64,000 nt of DNA. Origin: Adiantum capillus-veneris (lineage: Eukaryota; Streptophyta; Polypodiopsida; Polypodiales; Pteridaceae). This document shows, in pieces, positions 1 through 10,437 of the stretch. The stretch lies in the NCBI GenBank assembly GCA_014529385.2, contig CM043957.1:67787503-67851502 (forward strand), given 5' to 3'. Both the position numbers and the translations under genes were made by a program. The first letter of the stretch is position 1. The number at the start of each line of letters is the position of its first letter. The notes under the pieces were generated by a model. That model searched no databases. It was not told the origin of the DNA and saw only the letters and a program-made list of their open reading frames with translations.

Positions 1-109
1 AATAGCCACGCCCAAGTAAACTTGGGTTCGTGCGATCGCAACAAGCCAAAAAAAAAAAATCTTGTGGTTCTTGTGGTTCTTTCCTTGAGTAATGCAGAAC
101 ACTTCCAAA
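1..109 (-). other. Leader of a minus-strand Ty3 copy (partial)
   Basis: This stretch lies just inside the primer binding site at 110-121 when read on the minus strand, so it should be the untranslated leader of a retroelement whose body continues leftwards out of the window. It holds an A-rich run and a short repeated AACCACAAG motif on the minus strand. I see no reading frame in it that I can assign. Confidence 0.5.
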
Positions 110-121
110 GCTCTGATACCA
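110..121 (-). other. Primer binding site, tRNA-iMet type
   Basis: The minus strand reads TGGTATCAGAGC, the standard complement of the 3' end of plant initiator methionine tRNA. It sits one base from the 3' end of the LTR at 123-1243, where minus-strand synthesis would start. It shows that the LTR belongs to an element pointing left. Confidence 0.85.
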
Positions 122-122
122 A

Positions 123-1243
123 TGTTAGGTGCAGCGGAATGAATGTTGTATTTCTCAAGATTAGTGATCTTTATTGCTCAAGGTTCCTTTTAGTTCTTAG
201 GGAAAGAGAGAGCTTTCCGTCTTGTAGAGTGTTGTGGTCACGAACAAAGTGAGTGGATATTGTGCGTGCAAATGAATGAGACTGAGAGAAGGAGAGAGAA
301 GAGATACGACACCCGAGAGGTTGTAAAACCCTCCTCCGAAGGCCCAACTCTCGTCGGCAAGAGTGGTCTATTCTTTGATTGCACAAAGGTGTACAATGCA
401 TATGCAATGGACTATGCAACTTGGTCTATGCCGATGACGACGACGGTGACGATGACGACAACGACGACGATGGCTGAAATCTGAGATCTTCTAATCGCTG
501 AATTTCGGGACTGTTTCGGTGGCTGAAAATGACTGTTTTGGCTGTGTTTTCTTGGCTGAAAAATGAGGTTTCTTAGGGCTGAAAACTGATGGTCTTTACG
601 GGCTGAATCTGCTACACTTTAGGTGAATGACGCCGGTCTTAATTTGCTGCTGAAATCCAAAAACGCTAGGGGCTGAAATTGGTCCTTCTGTCGCCGGGGT
701 TCTGCAAATGCAAAAACGCTAGGCTGATCTGCTGTGTCGTGATGACGCCGGGGCTGATCTGCTGTGCACAAATCGCCAAGGCTGATCTGATGCAAAAACG
801 CTAGGTCTTCTGTGGAGAAAACGCCAGAGTAGTCGCGGGGGTTGGTCTTGCTGAGAAGTTGCATGTTGACCAAGGTGCTCCTGCTGCCTCTTCTGCCAGA
901 AAGTGCTAACTTGGGTTTGCTTATATATTAACTTAGCAAAATTGCCCTACCTACTTTTGTAGGAAAGTCACTTAAAAATAATAAGTGAAAATCCCAATAA
1001 ATAGGAAAATAGGCTAAATGCATTGGAAAATTCCCCTAACTGATGCTAATGGATTCTGATGGGAATTCCGATGATCATGCTGTGTGCAACCGGAGGATAT
1101 GCATCTATGCTAAGTGACTGGGCATGCACGGTCTACGAATAGACTCACAAAAGTGCCAGATCACTGCAAATCTAAACTGACGGGAACCCTGCTATGGTGT
1201 AGCTTGTCCACGGACACATAGGGTTGGGATGTGTCACGTGACA
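123..1243 (-). repeat. Inverted LTR of Ty3 chromovirus family 1
   Basis: On the minus strand this 1121-bp stretch starts TGTCACGTGACA and ends CTAACA, followed at once by the primer site. It is the diverged reverse complement of the plus-strand LTR at 4430-5473. Matching segments include the promoter-proximal AT-rich part, the GACGACGA-rich stretch, the GA-rich part and the region ahead of the primer site. Its U3 end touches plus-strand gag at 1244 with no intervening sequence. It is therefore either the 5' LTR of a second copy inserted in opposite orientation or the product of integration of a cDNA into itself. Confidence 0.85.
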
Positions 1244-1750
1244 TTTCTTTACGGATTGGACGAGTATATCAAGTATGATGTCGAGGTACTTGATCCAATC
1301 GATCTCAACAAAGCGGCAACAATTGCTCTTGCACACGAGATGAAGCACAACAAAGGAAAGCCTAAGGAAAACAAGACTTCTCAAGGAACCCCGCAGAATT
1401 CTCAGAACACACAGAATGGTAAGAACGGTAAGAATGGTTAGAATGGTAATTCTTCTAGCCCTTTTTCCTCTAATTCCTCGGAAAAGAACTCTAACAATGA
1501 ATCTAAGGGTAAAGCTAAAGCACCTGCAAAACCTAAGCTAACCCTCGATGAAAAAGCTGCACAAGGAATTGTAGGAGGATACATCACGGCTGAAGAACAA
1601 GTGATTTATGCTAAAGAAGGTAGATGTTTTCAATGTCACGTCAAGGGTCACATTAAGAAGGCCTGTCCTAAGACAGTCCCACCTAAAGAACAAAAGGCAC
1701 CCACAGCAACCACAAGGCACTATCACAAACCAACCCGCATCTTCTCCTGA
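1244..1750 (+). pseudogene. Ty3 family 1 gag, C-terminal part with zinc knuckle
   Basis: This is the C-terminal part of a Ty3/gypsy Gag, the structural protein of the virus-like particle. The frame is open from the first base after the inverted LTR (FLYGLDEYIK...), so the N-terminal capsid part has been lost or displaced. A low-complexity linker rich in Asn, Ser and Lys follows, then a knuckle CFQCHVKGHIKKAC (CX2CX4HX4C), which binds RNA in this family. A TAG at 1439 interrupts the frame, and a TGA at 1748 ends it shortly before the protease, which continues in another frame. Two stops and the missing start make it non-functional. Confidence 0.8.
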
Positions 1751-2295
1751 CTCTGATACACACATTGATGAGTCTCTCATGAAGTGTTATGGTCATGTAA
1801 CAGGTCAGCGTTTTATCATATTGTTTGATCTAGGCAGTATGCATGATGTGATTAGTCCCCCTCTTGTTGAGAGAGCCCGCCTTGAGGTTAGTCAGAAATC
1901 TCCTCTCAAGGTTTCTGGCTTCGCTCCTGGCATAGACTCTCTCATCACGTAGGAGTGCCTTGATGTGATGTTTACCGTTCAACAAGCTTCTTTCCATAGG
2001 AAATTTCTTGTGTCTCCTCTCTCAGGATGTGATATGATTTTGGGCATAAGATGGTTTCGTGAACTCAACCCTCTCATTGATTGGGAGGCTAACACTCCCA
2101 CTCTACATGCCAAAACCGATTCCCCCCTCATCATTCGTGTTGAGAAGGGTTTGCATTCTTTGCCTCTCATCTCTCATGTACAGGTAAAGCGTGAATTACG
2201 ACGAGGAGCACAAGCGGCGTTCATCTATGCTGCTCTAGTTTCCCAGAGCATCCAGGCTCCAGCTAAGTATTCAGAGTTATTTATGAAGTTTATTC
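1716..2295 (+). pseudogene. Ty3 family 1 aspartic protease and linker
   Basis: The region encodes a retroviral-type aspartic protease that would cut the Gag-Pol polyprotein. The active-site segment reads ILFDLGSMHDVIS, where the usual motif is D-S/T-G, so the residue after the aspartate is altered to Leu. The C-terminal flap strand CDMILGIRWFRELNPLIDW is well conserved. A TAG lies in frame at 1950. After about 2290 the sequence jumps from the linker before RT straight to a segment downstream of the RT active site. I infer a dead gene. Confidence 0.8.
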
Positions 2296-3210
2296 AGATC
2301 CCACGAAGGTGGAACAGGTTCGTAATTGGGATTTGCCCAAATCTGCATATGATGTGCGTTCTTTTCTTGGTTTATGTCAAGCATATAGTTCGCACAGAGA
2401 GAATTTTGCACGCATTGCTGCACCTATGACTCATGTTTTGAAAGGGGTAAAGACTCGCCGTCAGCGCGTAGACTTGCCCGAGGCAGCCATTGAGGCTTTC
2501 GCAGCTCTCAAGGTTGCGGTGACAGAAGCACCGTGTCTTATCCTTGCCTCTTGGGATGATTCCTTTGAGGTATGGACGGATGCGAGAAATGTCGCCATAG
2601 GCGCTGTGCTTCAGCAGCATGGTTGTCCTGTAGCTTTCCTTAGCCGGAAGCTCAATAGTGCGGAAAAGAATTATTCAGTTTATCATAAAGAACTTTTGTC
2701 TGTCATTCACTCTCTTAAGCATTGGAAGCATTTTCTGTATGGTAGAGAGTTTACAGTGCGCACAGATCATCAAGCCCCCAAGTGGCTCCAGTCTATGCCT
2801 AGTGCACATTGGAGTGATCGCCAAGCATGGTGGTCACAATTTTTTGAGCAATTTGGAGGTTTGATTGAGTATGTGTCTGAAAAAGCTAACCCTATTGCAG
2901 ATGCGTTGAGTCGCAAAGGACAGATTTTGGCTCTTGAGCCAAGGACCACATTTTCTATTCAGGGTGAGTCTTTTGACAGCATGAAGAATCAGTATGCGGA
3001 TTCTGAGTTTGGTAAGCATTGGTTGCAGGCTCTTGCTTCCCAAGGGCCAAGCAACTATCTCATTCGTGATGGATTGTTGTTTTTTCGTCAGCGTTTATGT
3101 GTGTTGCCCTCTCTCAAGCCAACCATATTGCATGATGCACATGATTCTCTCACGGGTGGGCACAGGGGAATGAACACAACATTGGAAAAAATTGAACGAT
3201 TTTTTATTGG
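2296..3210 (+). pseudogene. Ty3 family 1 RNase H and integrase zinc domain
   Basis: The frame opens at the RT thumb/connection (KVEQVRNWDLP...SFLGLCQAYSS) and runs into RNase H: WTDARNVAIGAVLQQHG, the YHKELLSVIHSLKHWKHFLYG segment and RTDHQAPKWL, ending with the conserved DALSR. The integrase N-terminal zinc-binding region follows (H...GGHRGMNTTLEKI). The whole RT palm with its YxDD motif is absent upstream. An extra T in the run at about 3199-3204 shifts the frame where a conserved Tyr-Trp-Pro is expected. RNase H would remove RNA template from hybrids; integrase joins cDNA to the chromosome. Confidence 0.85.
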
Positions 3211-4418
3211 CCTAAAATGCGAAAAGATGTGTTTCGTTATGTCACACAGTGCACTACATGTCAAAAAGTAAAAGCTCCTCGGGATAAGCAGCAAGGCCTC
3301 TTGCTTCCACTGCCTATTCCCGATGAACCTTTTCAGGATATTTCTATGGATTTTGTGACTAACCTACCACCAAGTTTGCATTCAAGGAACACTCAATGTT
3401 TGACAATTGTCGATCGTTTTAGCAAATTTTGCATGTTGATTCCTTGTAAGGCTACAGTCACGGCACAAGATGTAGCACGGTTGTTCATTAAGCATTGGTA
3501 CCCCTCTGTGGTTTGCCAAGGTCCATTGTTTCAGATAGGGATGTTAAGTTCACGTCTGATTTTTGGCGCGTACTCTTTGAAAATTTTGGCACGAAGTTGA
3601 ATTTTTCATCAGCTTTTCATCCACAATCATATGGTCAAACAGAAATTTACAATCAATTGGCTTTTGATGTGTTAAAATCTTATGTTCATGATCAGCAGTC
3701 TCAGTGGGAGCTCTATCTCCCATTGGTTCAGGCTATTCTAAATGACTCCTTTTCTTCTGCTATTGGTCGAACTCCGTATAAGGCAGCTTTTGGCCGTCCT
3801 TTCCAGTCACTTTTGACTCGATCAGTCAGTCAAATGTCTGATGCCAATGTTGAAAGTCAGTCATTGGATGAGATTTTTGAGAGTGTGAAGCTTCGGCTAA
3901 GCAAGGCTCAAGAATATTATTCTCAACAGGCTAACAAGCATCGTCAGGAGGTCTCGATCAAGGAAGGAGATTGGGTATATCTAAGAATCATGAAACAACG
4001 CCTTAAGCAAGTTGGAAAGAAATGTCCTAAGTTGTCTTTTCGTATGTATGGTCCATTTCCAGTCATCAAAAAGATTAATGAGGTTTCAATGAAATTGCAG
4101 TTGCCTAACTCATAGTCAATGCACAACGTTTTCCATGTTTCTTGGTTAAAAGTGTTTCAGGGAACACCTCCAAAGGACGTTTCGGAAGAGGACGAACCAG
4201 AAATCATCGATGAAGCTGAAGTCATGGAGCCGGAGCAAGTGTTGTTGCATCGGTTTCGCCATGGTTCCAAGAAGCAAGTACGACAATACTTTTTGAAGTT
4301 CAAGGATCGAGGAACCCACGAAGCGGTGTGGGTAGACGAAGAGTTCTTCAAGAATTATCCAGAGTTGTTGGCAGACTACAAGGAAGCCATGCAGCTCGGT
4401 ACCATTACCTCACTTTAA
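3211..4418 (+). pseudogene. Ty3 family 1 integrase core and chromodomain
   Basis: The zinc-domain cysteines (CTTCQK) are followed by the catalytic core. The three acidic residues can be located: Asp in SMDFVTNLPP, Asp in SIVSDRDVKF and Glu in YGQTEIYN, where the residue before GQTE is Tyr instead of the common Asp. A frameshift lies near 3530, between the first and second catalytic residues, and a TAG stands at 4113 just before FHVSWLK. The last part (about 4223-4376, PEQVLLHRFRHG to FKNYPELLADY) resembles the C-terminal chromodomain of chromoviruses, which is thought to steer integration to heterochromatin. The frame ends at 4418, against the polypurine tract. Confidence 0.85.
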
Positions 4419-4429
4419 AAAGGAGGGGA
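4417..4429 (+). other. Polypurine tract of Ty3 family 1
   Basis: A run of 13 purines (AAAAAGGAGGGGA) ends exactly where the 3' LTR begins with TGTCAAG. In LTR elements this RNase H-resistant tract primes plus-strand DNA. Confidence 0.85.
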
Positions 4430-5473
4430 TGTCAAGTGACACATCCAACCCTATGTGTCCGTTGACAAGCTACACCATAAGAGGGTTTCCGTCAAGTCCA
4501 GCCAGTCTAGATTAGAAGTGATGTGGCACTTTTGTGAGTCTATTTGTAGACCGTGCATACCCAGTCACTTAGCATGGATGCATATCCTCTGGTTGCACAC
4601 AACATGATCATCAGTATTTCCATCAAAATCCATTAGAATCAGTTAGGGGATTTTTCCAGTGCATTTAGCCTATTTTCCCTATTTTTGACATTTTTCACTT
4701 ATTAATTTAAGTTACTTTCCAACAAAAATAGGTACGGCAATTTGGGTAAGAAAATATATAAGCAAACCAAAGCTAGCACTCTTTGGCAGATGAGCAAGGA
4801 GCACAACAGGCCCCAGGCAGCAGGTACTCCCATCTCTCAGCAAGACATCCCCAAGCTCCCCTTGGCGATCCCATCATCCTCTACAACCTAGCGTTTTTGC
4901 TTATCGCCAGCATACCCTACACCCTTGGCGTTTTCAGCATATCTTCATCGCCAACATCCCCCTAGCCCTAGCGTTTTCACTAACGCCAGCAAGGCTGCAA
5001 GCACTTGTGTTTTCAGCCCTCATTGAAGCAGATAAATCAGCATTTTCAGCAGCCCCGAATCAGCCCCAGATTTTCAGCCATAGCGTTTTTGTGGACAGCA
5101 GTTAGAAGGTCACAGATTTCAACCCTTAAGTCGTCGTCATGGTTCCCGTTGTCGTCACCGACATAGTCCCAAGTTGCATCAGTTTCCATGCATCATTGTA
5201 CCACTTTGTGCAATCAATAGTAGACCACTCTCGCCGACGAGAGTGGGGCCTTCGGAGGAGGGTTTTACAACGTCTCTAGTGTCGTATCTCTCTTCTCTCT
5301 TTCTCTAAGTCTCATACACTTGCACGCACAATATCCACTCACTTTGTTCGTGATCACAGCACTCTCCATAAAGAACGGAAGGCTCTCCCTTCCATAAGAA
5401 CTAAAAGGAACCTTGAGCAAATATGGATCACTCATCTTGAGAAAATACAACATTCATTCCGTTACACCTTACA
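4430..5473 (+). repeat. 3' LTR of Ty3 chromovirus family 1
   Basis: The LTR runs from TGTCAAGTGACAC to CCTTACA, 1044 bp, and follows the polypurine tract. It is the plus-strand counterpart of the inverted LTR at 123-1243, from which it differs by many substitutions and indels (1044 against 1121 bp). Its end was set by aligning with the LTR/primer-site junction of the inverted copy. Downstream DNA from 5474 reads as a gag fragment on the minus strand, so this element seems to have inserted into another retroelement. Confidence 0.85.
4755..4761 (+). promoter_or_regulatory. Possible TATA box in family 1 LTR
   Basis: TATATAA lies about 325 bp into the LTR, in an AT-rich stretch that is also present in the inverted copy near 918-930 (minus strand). 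The position suits a U3 promoter, but only the motif and its presence in both copies support it. Confidence 0.4.
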
Positions 5474-5735
5474 TGTTTTACCTGTCATATCTACATTTTG
5501 CGCATATGGCTGCAAAAAAACAGCCATACCAAATTGTGTTCCAGGCATTGAAAATTGGCCATACGTACCCTAAAAACTTGGTTGGGCACCCATGTTCCCA
5601 TATATAGGGTTAACCATGCCTGTTTGCATTGTCCCGAACACATTCCCTGGCATATAATCTACAGAAGGTCCAGCCATAGCTTGTGTCACAAACTGCTGAC
5701 GTGTCAAGTCAGTAAAGAGCAGAGCCAACCTTCAG
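5474..5735 (-). pseudogene. Gag fragment of Ty3 family 2
   Basis: The minus strand carries a Gag-like frame rich in Gln, Met, Gly and Pro (for example LTRQQFVTQAMAGPSVDY and MQTGMVNPIYGNMG), with one TAG. It lies downstream, in the sense of transcription, of the family 2 gag start at 6356-6858, and its composition fits the same Gag. I infer that it is the same gene, separated from its start by inserted material at about 5740-6350 and cut off at 5473 by the family 1 element. Confidence 0.45.
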
Positions 5736-5739
5736 ATCA

Positions 5740-5846
5740 CGGCCGAGGGGCCTAAACCCTAAGAAGAACAAGCAACAGAAAAAGAAGTCCTACGGCCGAG
5801 GGGCCTAAACCCTAAGAAGAACAAGCAACAGAAAAAGAAGTCCTAC
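5740..5846. repeat. 53-bp unit, two tandem copies
   Basis: A 53-bp unit beginning CGGCCGAGGGGCCTAAACCC and ending AAGAAGTCCTAC occurs twice head to tail with no mismatch that I can see, so the duplication is recent. It contains AAACCCTAAG but is not a telomere array. Confidence 0.9.
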
Positions 5847-6350
5847 CAACTTATGGAACACCGTCCGATGGGACCCAAGTGACATAAAGGATTAAAATAA
5901 AGCAAGACCCACACAGACTGAAAGACTTGCGTAGCAGCTGATGCCATGACAATTGTACGGAAAAAAACAAAACCGGAAATTGCGTTGACATGATGACATG
6001 GCAGACTATACGGATTTCCGCGTTTTGCATTGATTGCTGACATGGCAAATGTACGGAATTCCATGATTTACATTGGCAGCTTTTTGCATTGCTTTTGGAC
6101 CGGAAGCTTTTGAAGGCTTTTTATGTAAACTGCTTTTGGGACCTAGGGCCTTTAAATATGAGGCCATGGGCTCATTCTCTGGCATGCTTCTTGGAGAAGG
6201 TGCAGAGTCTAGATGGCTTGTACTGTGTTGATGCAATATAAAGAAATACCGAAAGGGACGCCAAGGTTTGGGGCCAATACTCTCTGGGGTGGAATTCCAC
6301 CACTCCGTGTCGCATGTCGTCTCTCCAGTTCAGTTGTTATTGAAGTGCTA
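5847..6350 (+). repeat. LTR-like fragment related to Ty3 family 2
   Basis: Around 6240-6285 the plus strand carries AAAGAAATACCGAAAGGGAC followed by a GCCAAGG...TTGGGGCC stretch. This closely matches the polyadenylation-region segment shared by the family 2 LTRs (12151 and 16340 on the plus strand, and 7060-7105 on the minus strand). The rest does not match those LTRs. I read it as the 3' part of an LTR from a related family that landed inside the family 2 gag. Its ends are not clear. Confidence 0.4.
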
Positions 6351-6355
6351 AAAGT

Positions 6356-6858
6356 CTATTCAGTCTGTTCTTTTCTATTGGCACGTGGTGCGCGTCTTGT
6401 GACAGCTTGAAACATTGAACCACCTTCAAAATATCCAAGATATGAAGTAGGTAACGGGAGGGTCTGACGCATAGCTTGTTTATTACTCCCTTGACAATTC
6501 ACAGATGGTTCATGTCCAGCTAAAGCAAATTGCTTGGGATTAATGGACACACGAGTCCTCTGTGCATTAGAAATCTCCTTTTCCTGCAACGGCTCAGTCA
6601 TGCCCTGTGTAGGAGCCTGAAAACCCTGTTCGGAGCCTGAAATTCTTGTGTAGGAGCCTATAAGAACACTGGCATCCTTGGGTTGTTAGCCAAAAGCTCA
6701 AACATTTCCATGCAGCTACGCAGTTGAGCTCTGAACAACATGTCCTCTTGTTGAAGAGTTAAAGGAACTTTCTTTGGGTCATGTGAGGGAGATCCCTCTT
6801 CAGGTACTTGGTCTCTCTTCTCTATCATAACAACAAGCTCTGTGTTGCTTTCACCCAT
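6356..6858 (-). pseudogene. Ty3 family 2 gag, N-terminal part
   Basis: On the minus strand an ATG at 6858 begins MGESNTELV..., 41 bases inside the primer site, which is the usual place for gag. The frame stays open to about 6660 and ends in a stop; a second frame (6601-6356) continues with Gag-like sequence (MTEPLQEKEISNAQ...), so a frameshift or short insertion with a repeated CAGGCTCCTACACA-type motif lies between. The same start is recognisable at 12383 in the other copy of this family, where ATG has become GTG. Gag would form the particle core; this copy is broken. Confidence 0.65.
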
Positions 6859-6898
6859 AACAATCCACGCTGCACTTTTTGAAGAAAAAAGTGACTAT

Positions 6899-6914
6899 CC
6901 CGTTGATGGAACCA
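6899..6914 (-). other. Primer binding site of family 2 (tRNA not assigned)
   Basis: The minus strand reads TGGTTCCATCAACGGG directly after the LTR. The second family member has TGGTTCCATCGACGGG at 12329-12344. It starts TGG as expected for pairing with a tRNA CCA end, but I do not recognise the tRNA. Confidence 0.55.
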
Positions 6915-8251
6915 TATAACCGGCGTGTACATCGCAGAGGGCGATACTAATTCAATAACATGTTAACTTTACACAGGGCACTGAGAAGAAAAGAGAACAC
7001 AAATGTGTCCAATGAATAGAGTGTCACTGCACACACGAAGACCGACACCCTGTAGGCCCCAAAGACTAGCGCCTCTTTCGGTATTTCTTTATTCAATTAA
7101 GAACAAACGATTCAAACACGTAGATCAAAGTCTCACAAAGCTGTCCAAACCTGGCGAGGGCTGAAATTGCAGGATTTTGACCCAATTTTAGCACCATAAC
7201 AACGCCATTCCCTTGTAGGTCAACGTACCTGTCCAGGACAAATTCCCTTGCAATTTAGAAGCTTTCCGGTGAGCTGTAACAAAATTTCAGCATGCTGTAA
7301 TTCTCTATTTTTCCACTGTCTGGTGCCCACAACCCTGAACACGTATCCCAAGGCATTTTGAGGCTCCCCTGGTGTTCCATTGGAGTTTAGGTGCAAAACC
7401 CTAAACCTGTAGAAAACACAGCAGGCTGTAATTCTCTGTTTTGGATCCTTTTGGACGGAGCAAACACGTCTACGCGTGTCCCAAGAGCTCCTGCACGCAA
7501 TGGGACAGGTCCCTTGTAATTTGGAAGAGTTTTCACGCGAGAAAACTTTTCAGATTCGCAATCTTTTGCGATGGAACTGTGCATACCTATGGAGGATTAG
7601 CAATTAGCTAATCCGGTACCTGTTCAAAAGGCTCTTGCCTTGGCAAACGCGCATAAATCCCTCAGAACTATACATGATCATCTGAGAAGCCCAACTAGTG
7701 GGGCATTACCATATGTGCAAAGGGAAGAGAGAGATACATGAGCAGATCATCGCGCTCCATGAGACAAGGGAGAAGGCAAGCGTTCTATTAAAGTTGTGAT
7801 CACCTGCACCCACTACTCACACAAACACTGTAGGTCACAATGAGTAAATCAGCCTCCTCTCATTTTTGGACGCCCTCTCTTGAAATGAGAGCTTGGAGAG
7901 TGTGTGTTGACCCTCTCCTACTGCCATGTGTCCAGTTTGCCCCTTTTGAGTTAATCCCTAGCTCCAACCAACTTATAAAGTTGTGATTTGACGAGTGGCC
8001 CAAATTCCATCAGGCGCATACACGTTTCCATACTCATCAGAATTCAGTGCTAACTGGCCCGACCAGTCCCAAACTAAGCGATCTAGACTCCCGATGTGAG
8101 AAACCTGTTCGGCCACAGCCGATTTACACTGGCCATGGAATGTTCACTTGCACCTTTTCAAGGGTTCCGAGAAAAACAAGTAAAAATAAAATTAAAAAAA
8201 ATATGTAGTACATATTTAAAGAAGACATGAAAAATACACCTCCTGGGGACA
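6915..8251 (-). repeat. 5' LTR of Ty3 family 2, minus strand
   Basis: Read on the minus strand this 1337-bp LTR begins TGTCCCCAGGAGGTG and ends GGCCGGTTATA ahead of the primer site. It is a diverged copy of the 1542-bp LTRs at 10787 and 14976. Shared landmarks include the AGGAGGTGTATTTTTC start, the GGGGCATAAC/AGTGGGGCAT segment, the polyadenylation segment AATAAAGAAATACCG (near 7090-7105) and the GTACGGGC-like end. The internal region follows only as gag pieces. Confidence 0.8.
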
Positions 8252-8677
8252 CCCACTGCGTACAACACAAAACACTAGCTCCACTTGCAACCATAAGTCT
8301 AGAGGGAGGTAGATACCTAATCATCCCTTTCTCTACCTACACCTAATTATCCCTCTCGATAGAGAGGTAGAGAGAGGTAAGTTGAGCACAATATGATAGA
8401 GGGAGAGAGAGAGTAAAAACTAGAAAGATAGGGTAGAGAGAGCAATAGAAGATTTATCTATTATTACTCTCTCTATCCTCTCTCTCTCTACTCTATCTTC
8501 TATCTAATTTTAAAGCCTACATATAACCCTAAATCTAAACCATGATCCTAACTTTAGAGTTAAACCATAATCCTAAAGCTAAGCTTAAATATAAAACTAA
8601 ATCTTAAACCTACACCCTAATCTTAATTCTAATATTAGATTTAAACCTTAATCCAAAAGCTATACATATATATATAT
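8252..8677. repeat. Low-complexity DNA, AACCCTA-like degenerate repeats
   Basis: No gene is visible. Around 8395-8505 GA-rich sequence is followed by its CT-rich complement, giving an imperfect hairpin. From about 8520 the DNA consists of short degenerate units such as ACCCTAAATCTAAACC and CCATAATCCTAA. A 56-bp block at 8609-8664 recurs at 9462-9514 and 9557-9612, inside the foldback spacer. Confidence 0.6.
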
Positions 8678-9817
8678 CAAGTTAATATCAATTGTGTGCC
8701 TATTTATTATTCAATCTACCATATTGTCATTTAGGTGATTGGTCTTAGGTTAAATATGTGCTTGCACCTAACTAGTTTGTATGTACCACATTGGAGGGCT
8801 GGCTTTTGTATTAGCCGTCACTACAGTTTCGCGCAGGCAGGGTACACAGACGGGCGGAAGGTGCAGACAGGAAGCGCGTAGGTTCGCCCCCCCCCCCCCC
8901 CCTCAAAAAAAAAGAAACACACACACACACACATTCGTCAGCCTGCTGGAACCAGAAACTGATCGTTTAAAGTAGACGTAGCTGACTTGCACGTTATGAT
9001 TGGAAAGAGACTCGAGTACACACACACGCATGAGGAGAGAAAGAGAGCCAGGTATGCTTCCTCCCTCTCCTCTCTCTCATGCTCCCTTCCCTTCTTTTCT
9101 CTCTCCCTCTCACACACACACACACACACACCACACACAGAGAGAGAGGAATGAAATGTAATGTTATATTCAACGTCTTCAAAAGACCAAAATGACCAAT
9201 GAGACCAAACTGATACAATCTTGGTGGATCTAATCCAATGTCTGGGTACACGAATTAAAAAAATTTGTAGTGAACTGAAAGATTAAAATCATCATCATGA
9301 TCAATGTCCGAGTGGTCCGAGTGGTAGAGAATTAGGATTAGGATTAGGATTTATGAATATATATATATATCATAAATCCTAATCCTAATCCTAATTCTCT
9401 ACCATATATATATATATCATAAATCCTAATCCTAATCCTAATTCTCTACCACCCGGTAAACGTACACCCTAATCTTAATTCTAATATTAGATTTAAACCT
9501 TAATCCAAAAGCTATATATCATAAATCCTAATCCTAATTCTCTACCACTCGATAAACCTACACCCTAATCTTCATTCTAATATTAGATTTAAACCTTAAT
9601 CCAAAAGCTATATATATATGATAAATCCTAATCCTAATTCTCTACCACTCGGACCACTCGGACATTGATCATGATGATGATTTTAATCTGTCAGTTCACT
9701 ACAAATTTTTTTAATTCGTGTACCCAGACATTGGATTAGATCCACCAAGATTGTATCAGTTTGGTCTCATTGGTCATTTTGGTCTTTTGAAGACGTTGAA
9801 TATAACATTACATTTCA

Positions 9818-9891
<74 letters not shown>

Positions 9892-10338
9892 TGTGTGAGG
9901 GAGAGAGAAAAGAAGGGAAGGGAGCCTGAGAGAGAGGAGAGGGAGGAAGCATACATGGCTCTCCTCCTCTCCTCATGCGTGTGTGTGTACTCGAGTCTCT
10001 TTCCAATCATAACGTGCAAGTCAGCTACGTCTACTTCAAACGATTAGTTTCTGGTTCCAACAGGCCGATGAATGTGTGTTTCTTTTTTTTTTTTAAGGGG
10101 GGGGGGGGGGTGCGGGGGGGGCGGAGAGCGAACCTGCGTGCTTCCTGTTTGCACCTTCCGCCCGTCTGTGTACCCTGCCTGCGCGAAACTGCAATGACGG
10201 CTAATACAAAAGCCAGCCCTCCAATGTGGTACATACAAACTAGTTAGGTGCAAGCACATATTTAACCTAAGACCAATCACGTAAATGACAATATGGTAGA
10301 TTGAATAATAAATAAGCACACAATTGATAGTAACTTGA
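8678..10338. repeat. 1.66-kb foldback (long inverted repeat)
   Basis: The left arm, about 8678-9350, is the reverse complement of the right arm, about 9622-10338. Matching landmarks are TCAAGTTA.TATCAATTGTG at the outer ends, the ACTAGTTTGTATGTACCAC segment, the GGCAGGGTACACAGACGGGC segment, a G/C homopolymer, CA/GA microsatellites, and CCGAGTGGT at the inner ends. Length differences between the arms come mainly from the microsatellites. The 270-bp spacer carries short ATAAATCCTAATCC units and two copies of the 56-bp block. Open frames inside it arise only from the simple repeats. It looks like a foldback or MITE-type element without coding capacity. Confidence 0.85.
9831..9897. repeat. CT then GT microsatellite in foldback right arm
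   Basis: An uninterrupted CT run turns into a GT run. The left arm has a much shorter equivalent (9100-9150), so the two arms have diverged in repeat number. Confidence 0.9.
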
Positions 10339-10374
10339 ACAAGGTTGGCACTAACTTGCCAACGGTGGCACTGC

Positions 10375-10437
<63 letters not shown>

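Noticed and set aside
5847-6350. Solo LTR with defined ends
   Set aside because: Only the polyadenylation-region segment matches related LTRs, and I could not find TG...CA ends with a duplication.
8516-9620. Telomere-like AACCCTA and TTAGGA units
   Set aside because: Units are irregular (ATCCTAATCCTAATTCT and similar) and lack a regular TTTAGGG period, so this is not an interstitial telomere array.
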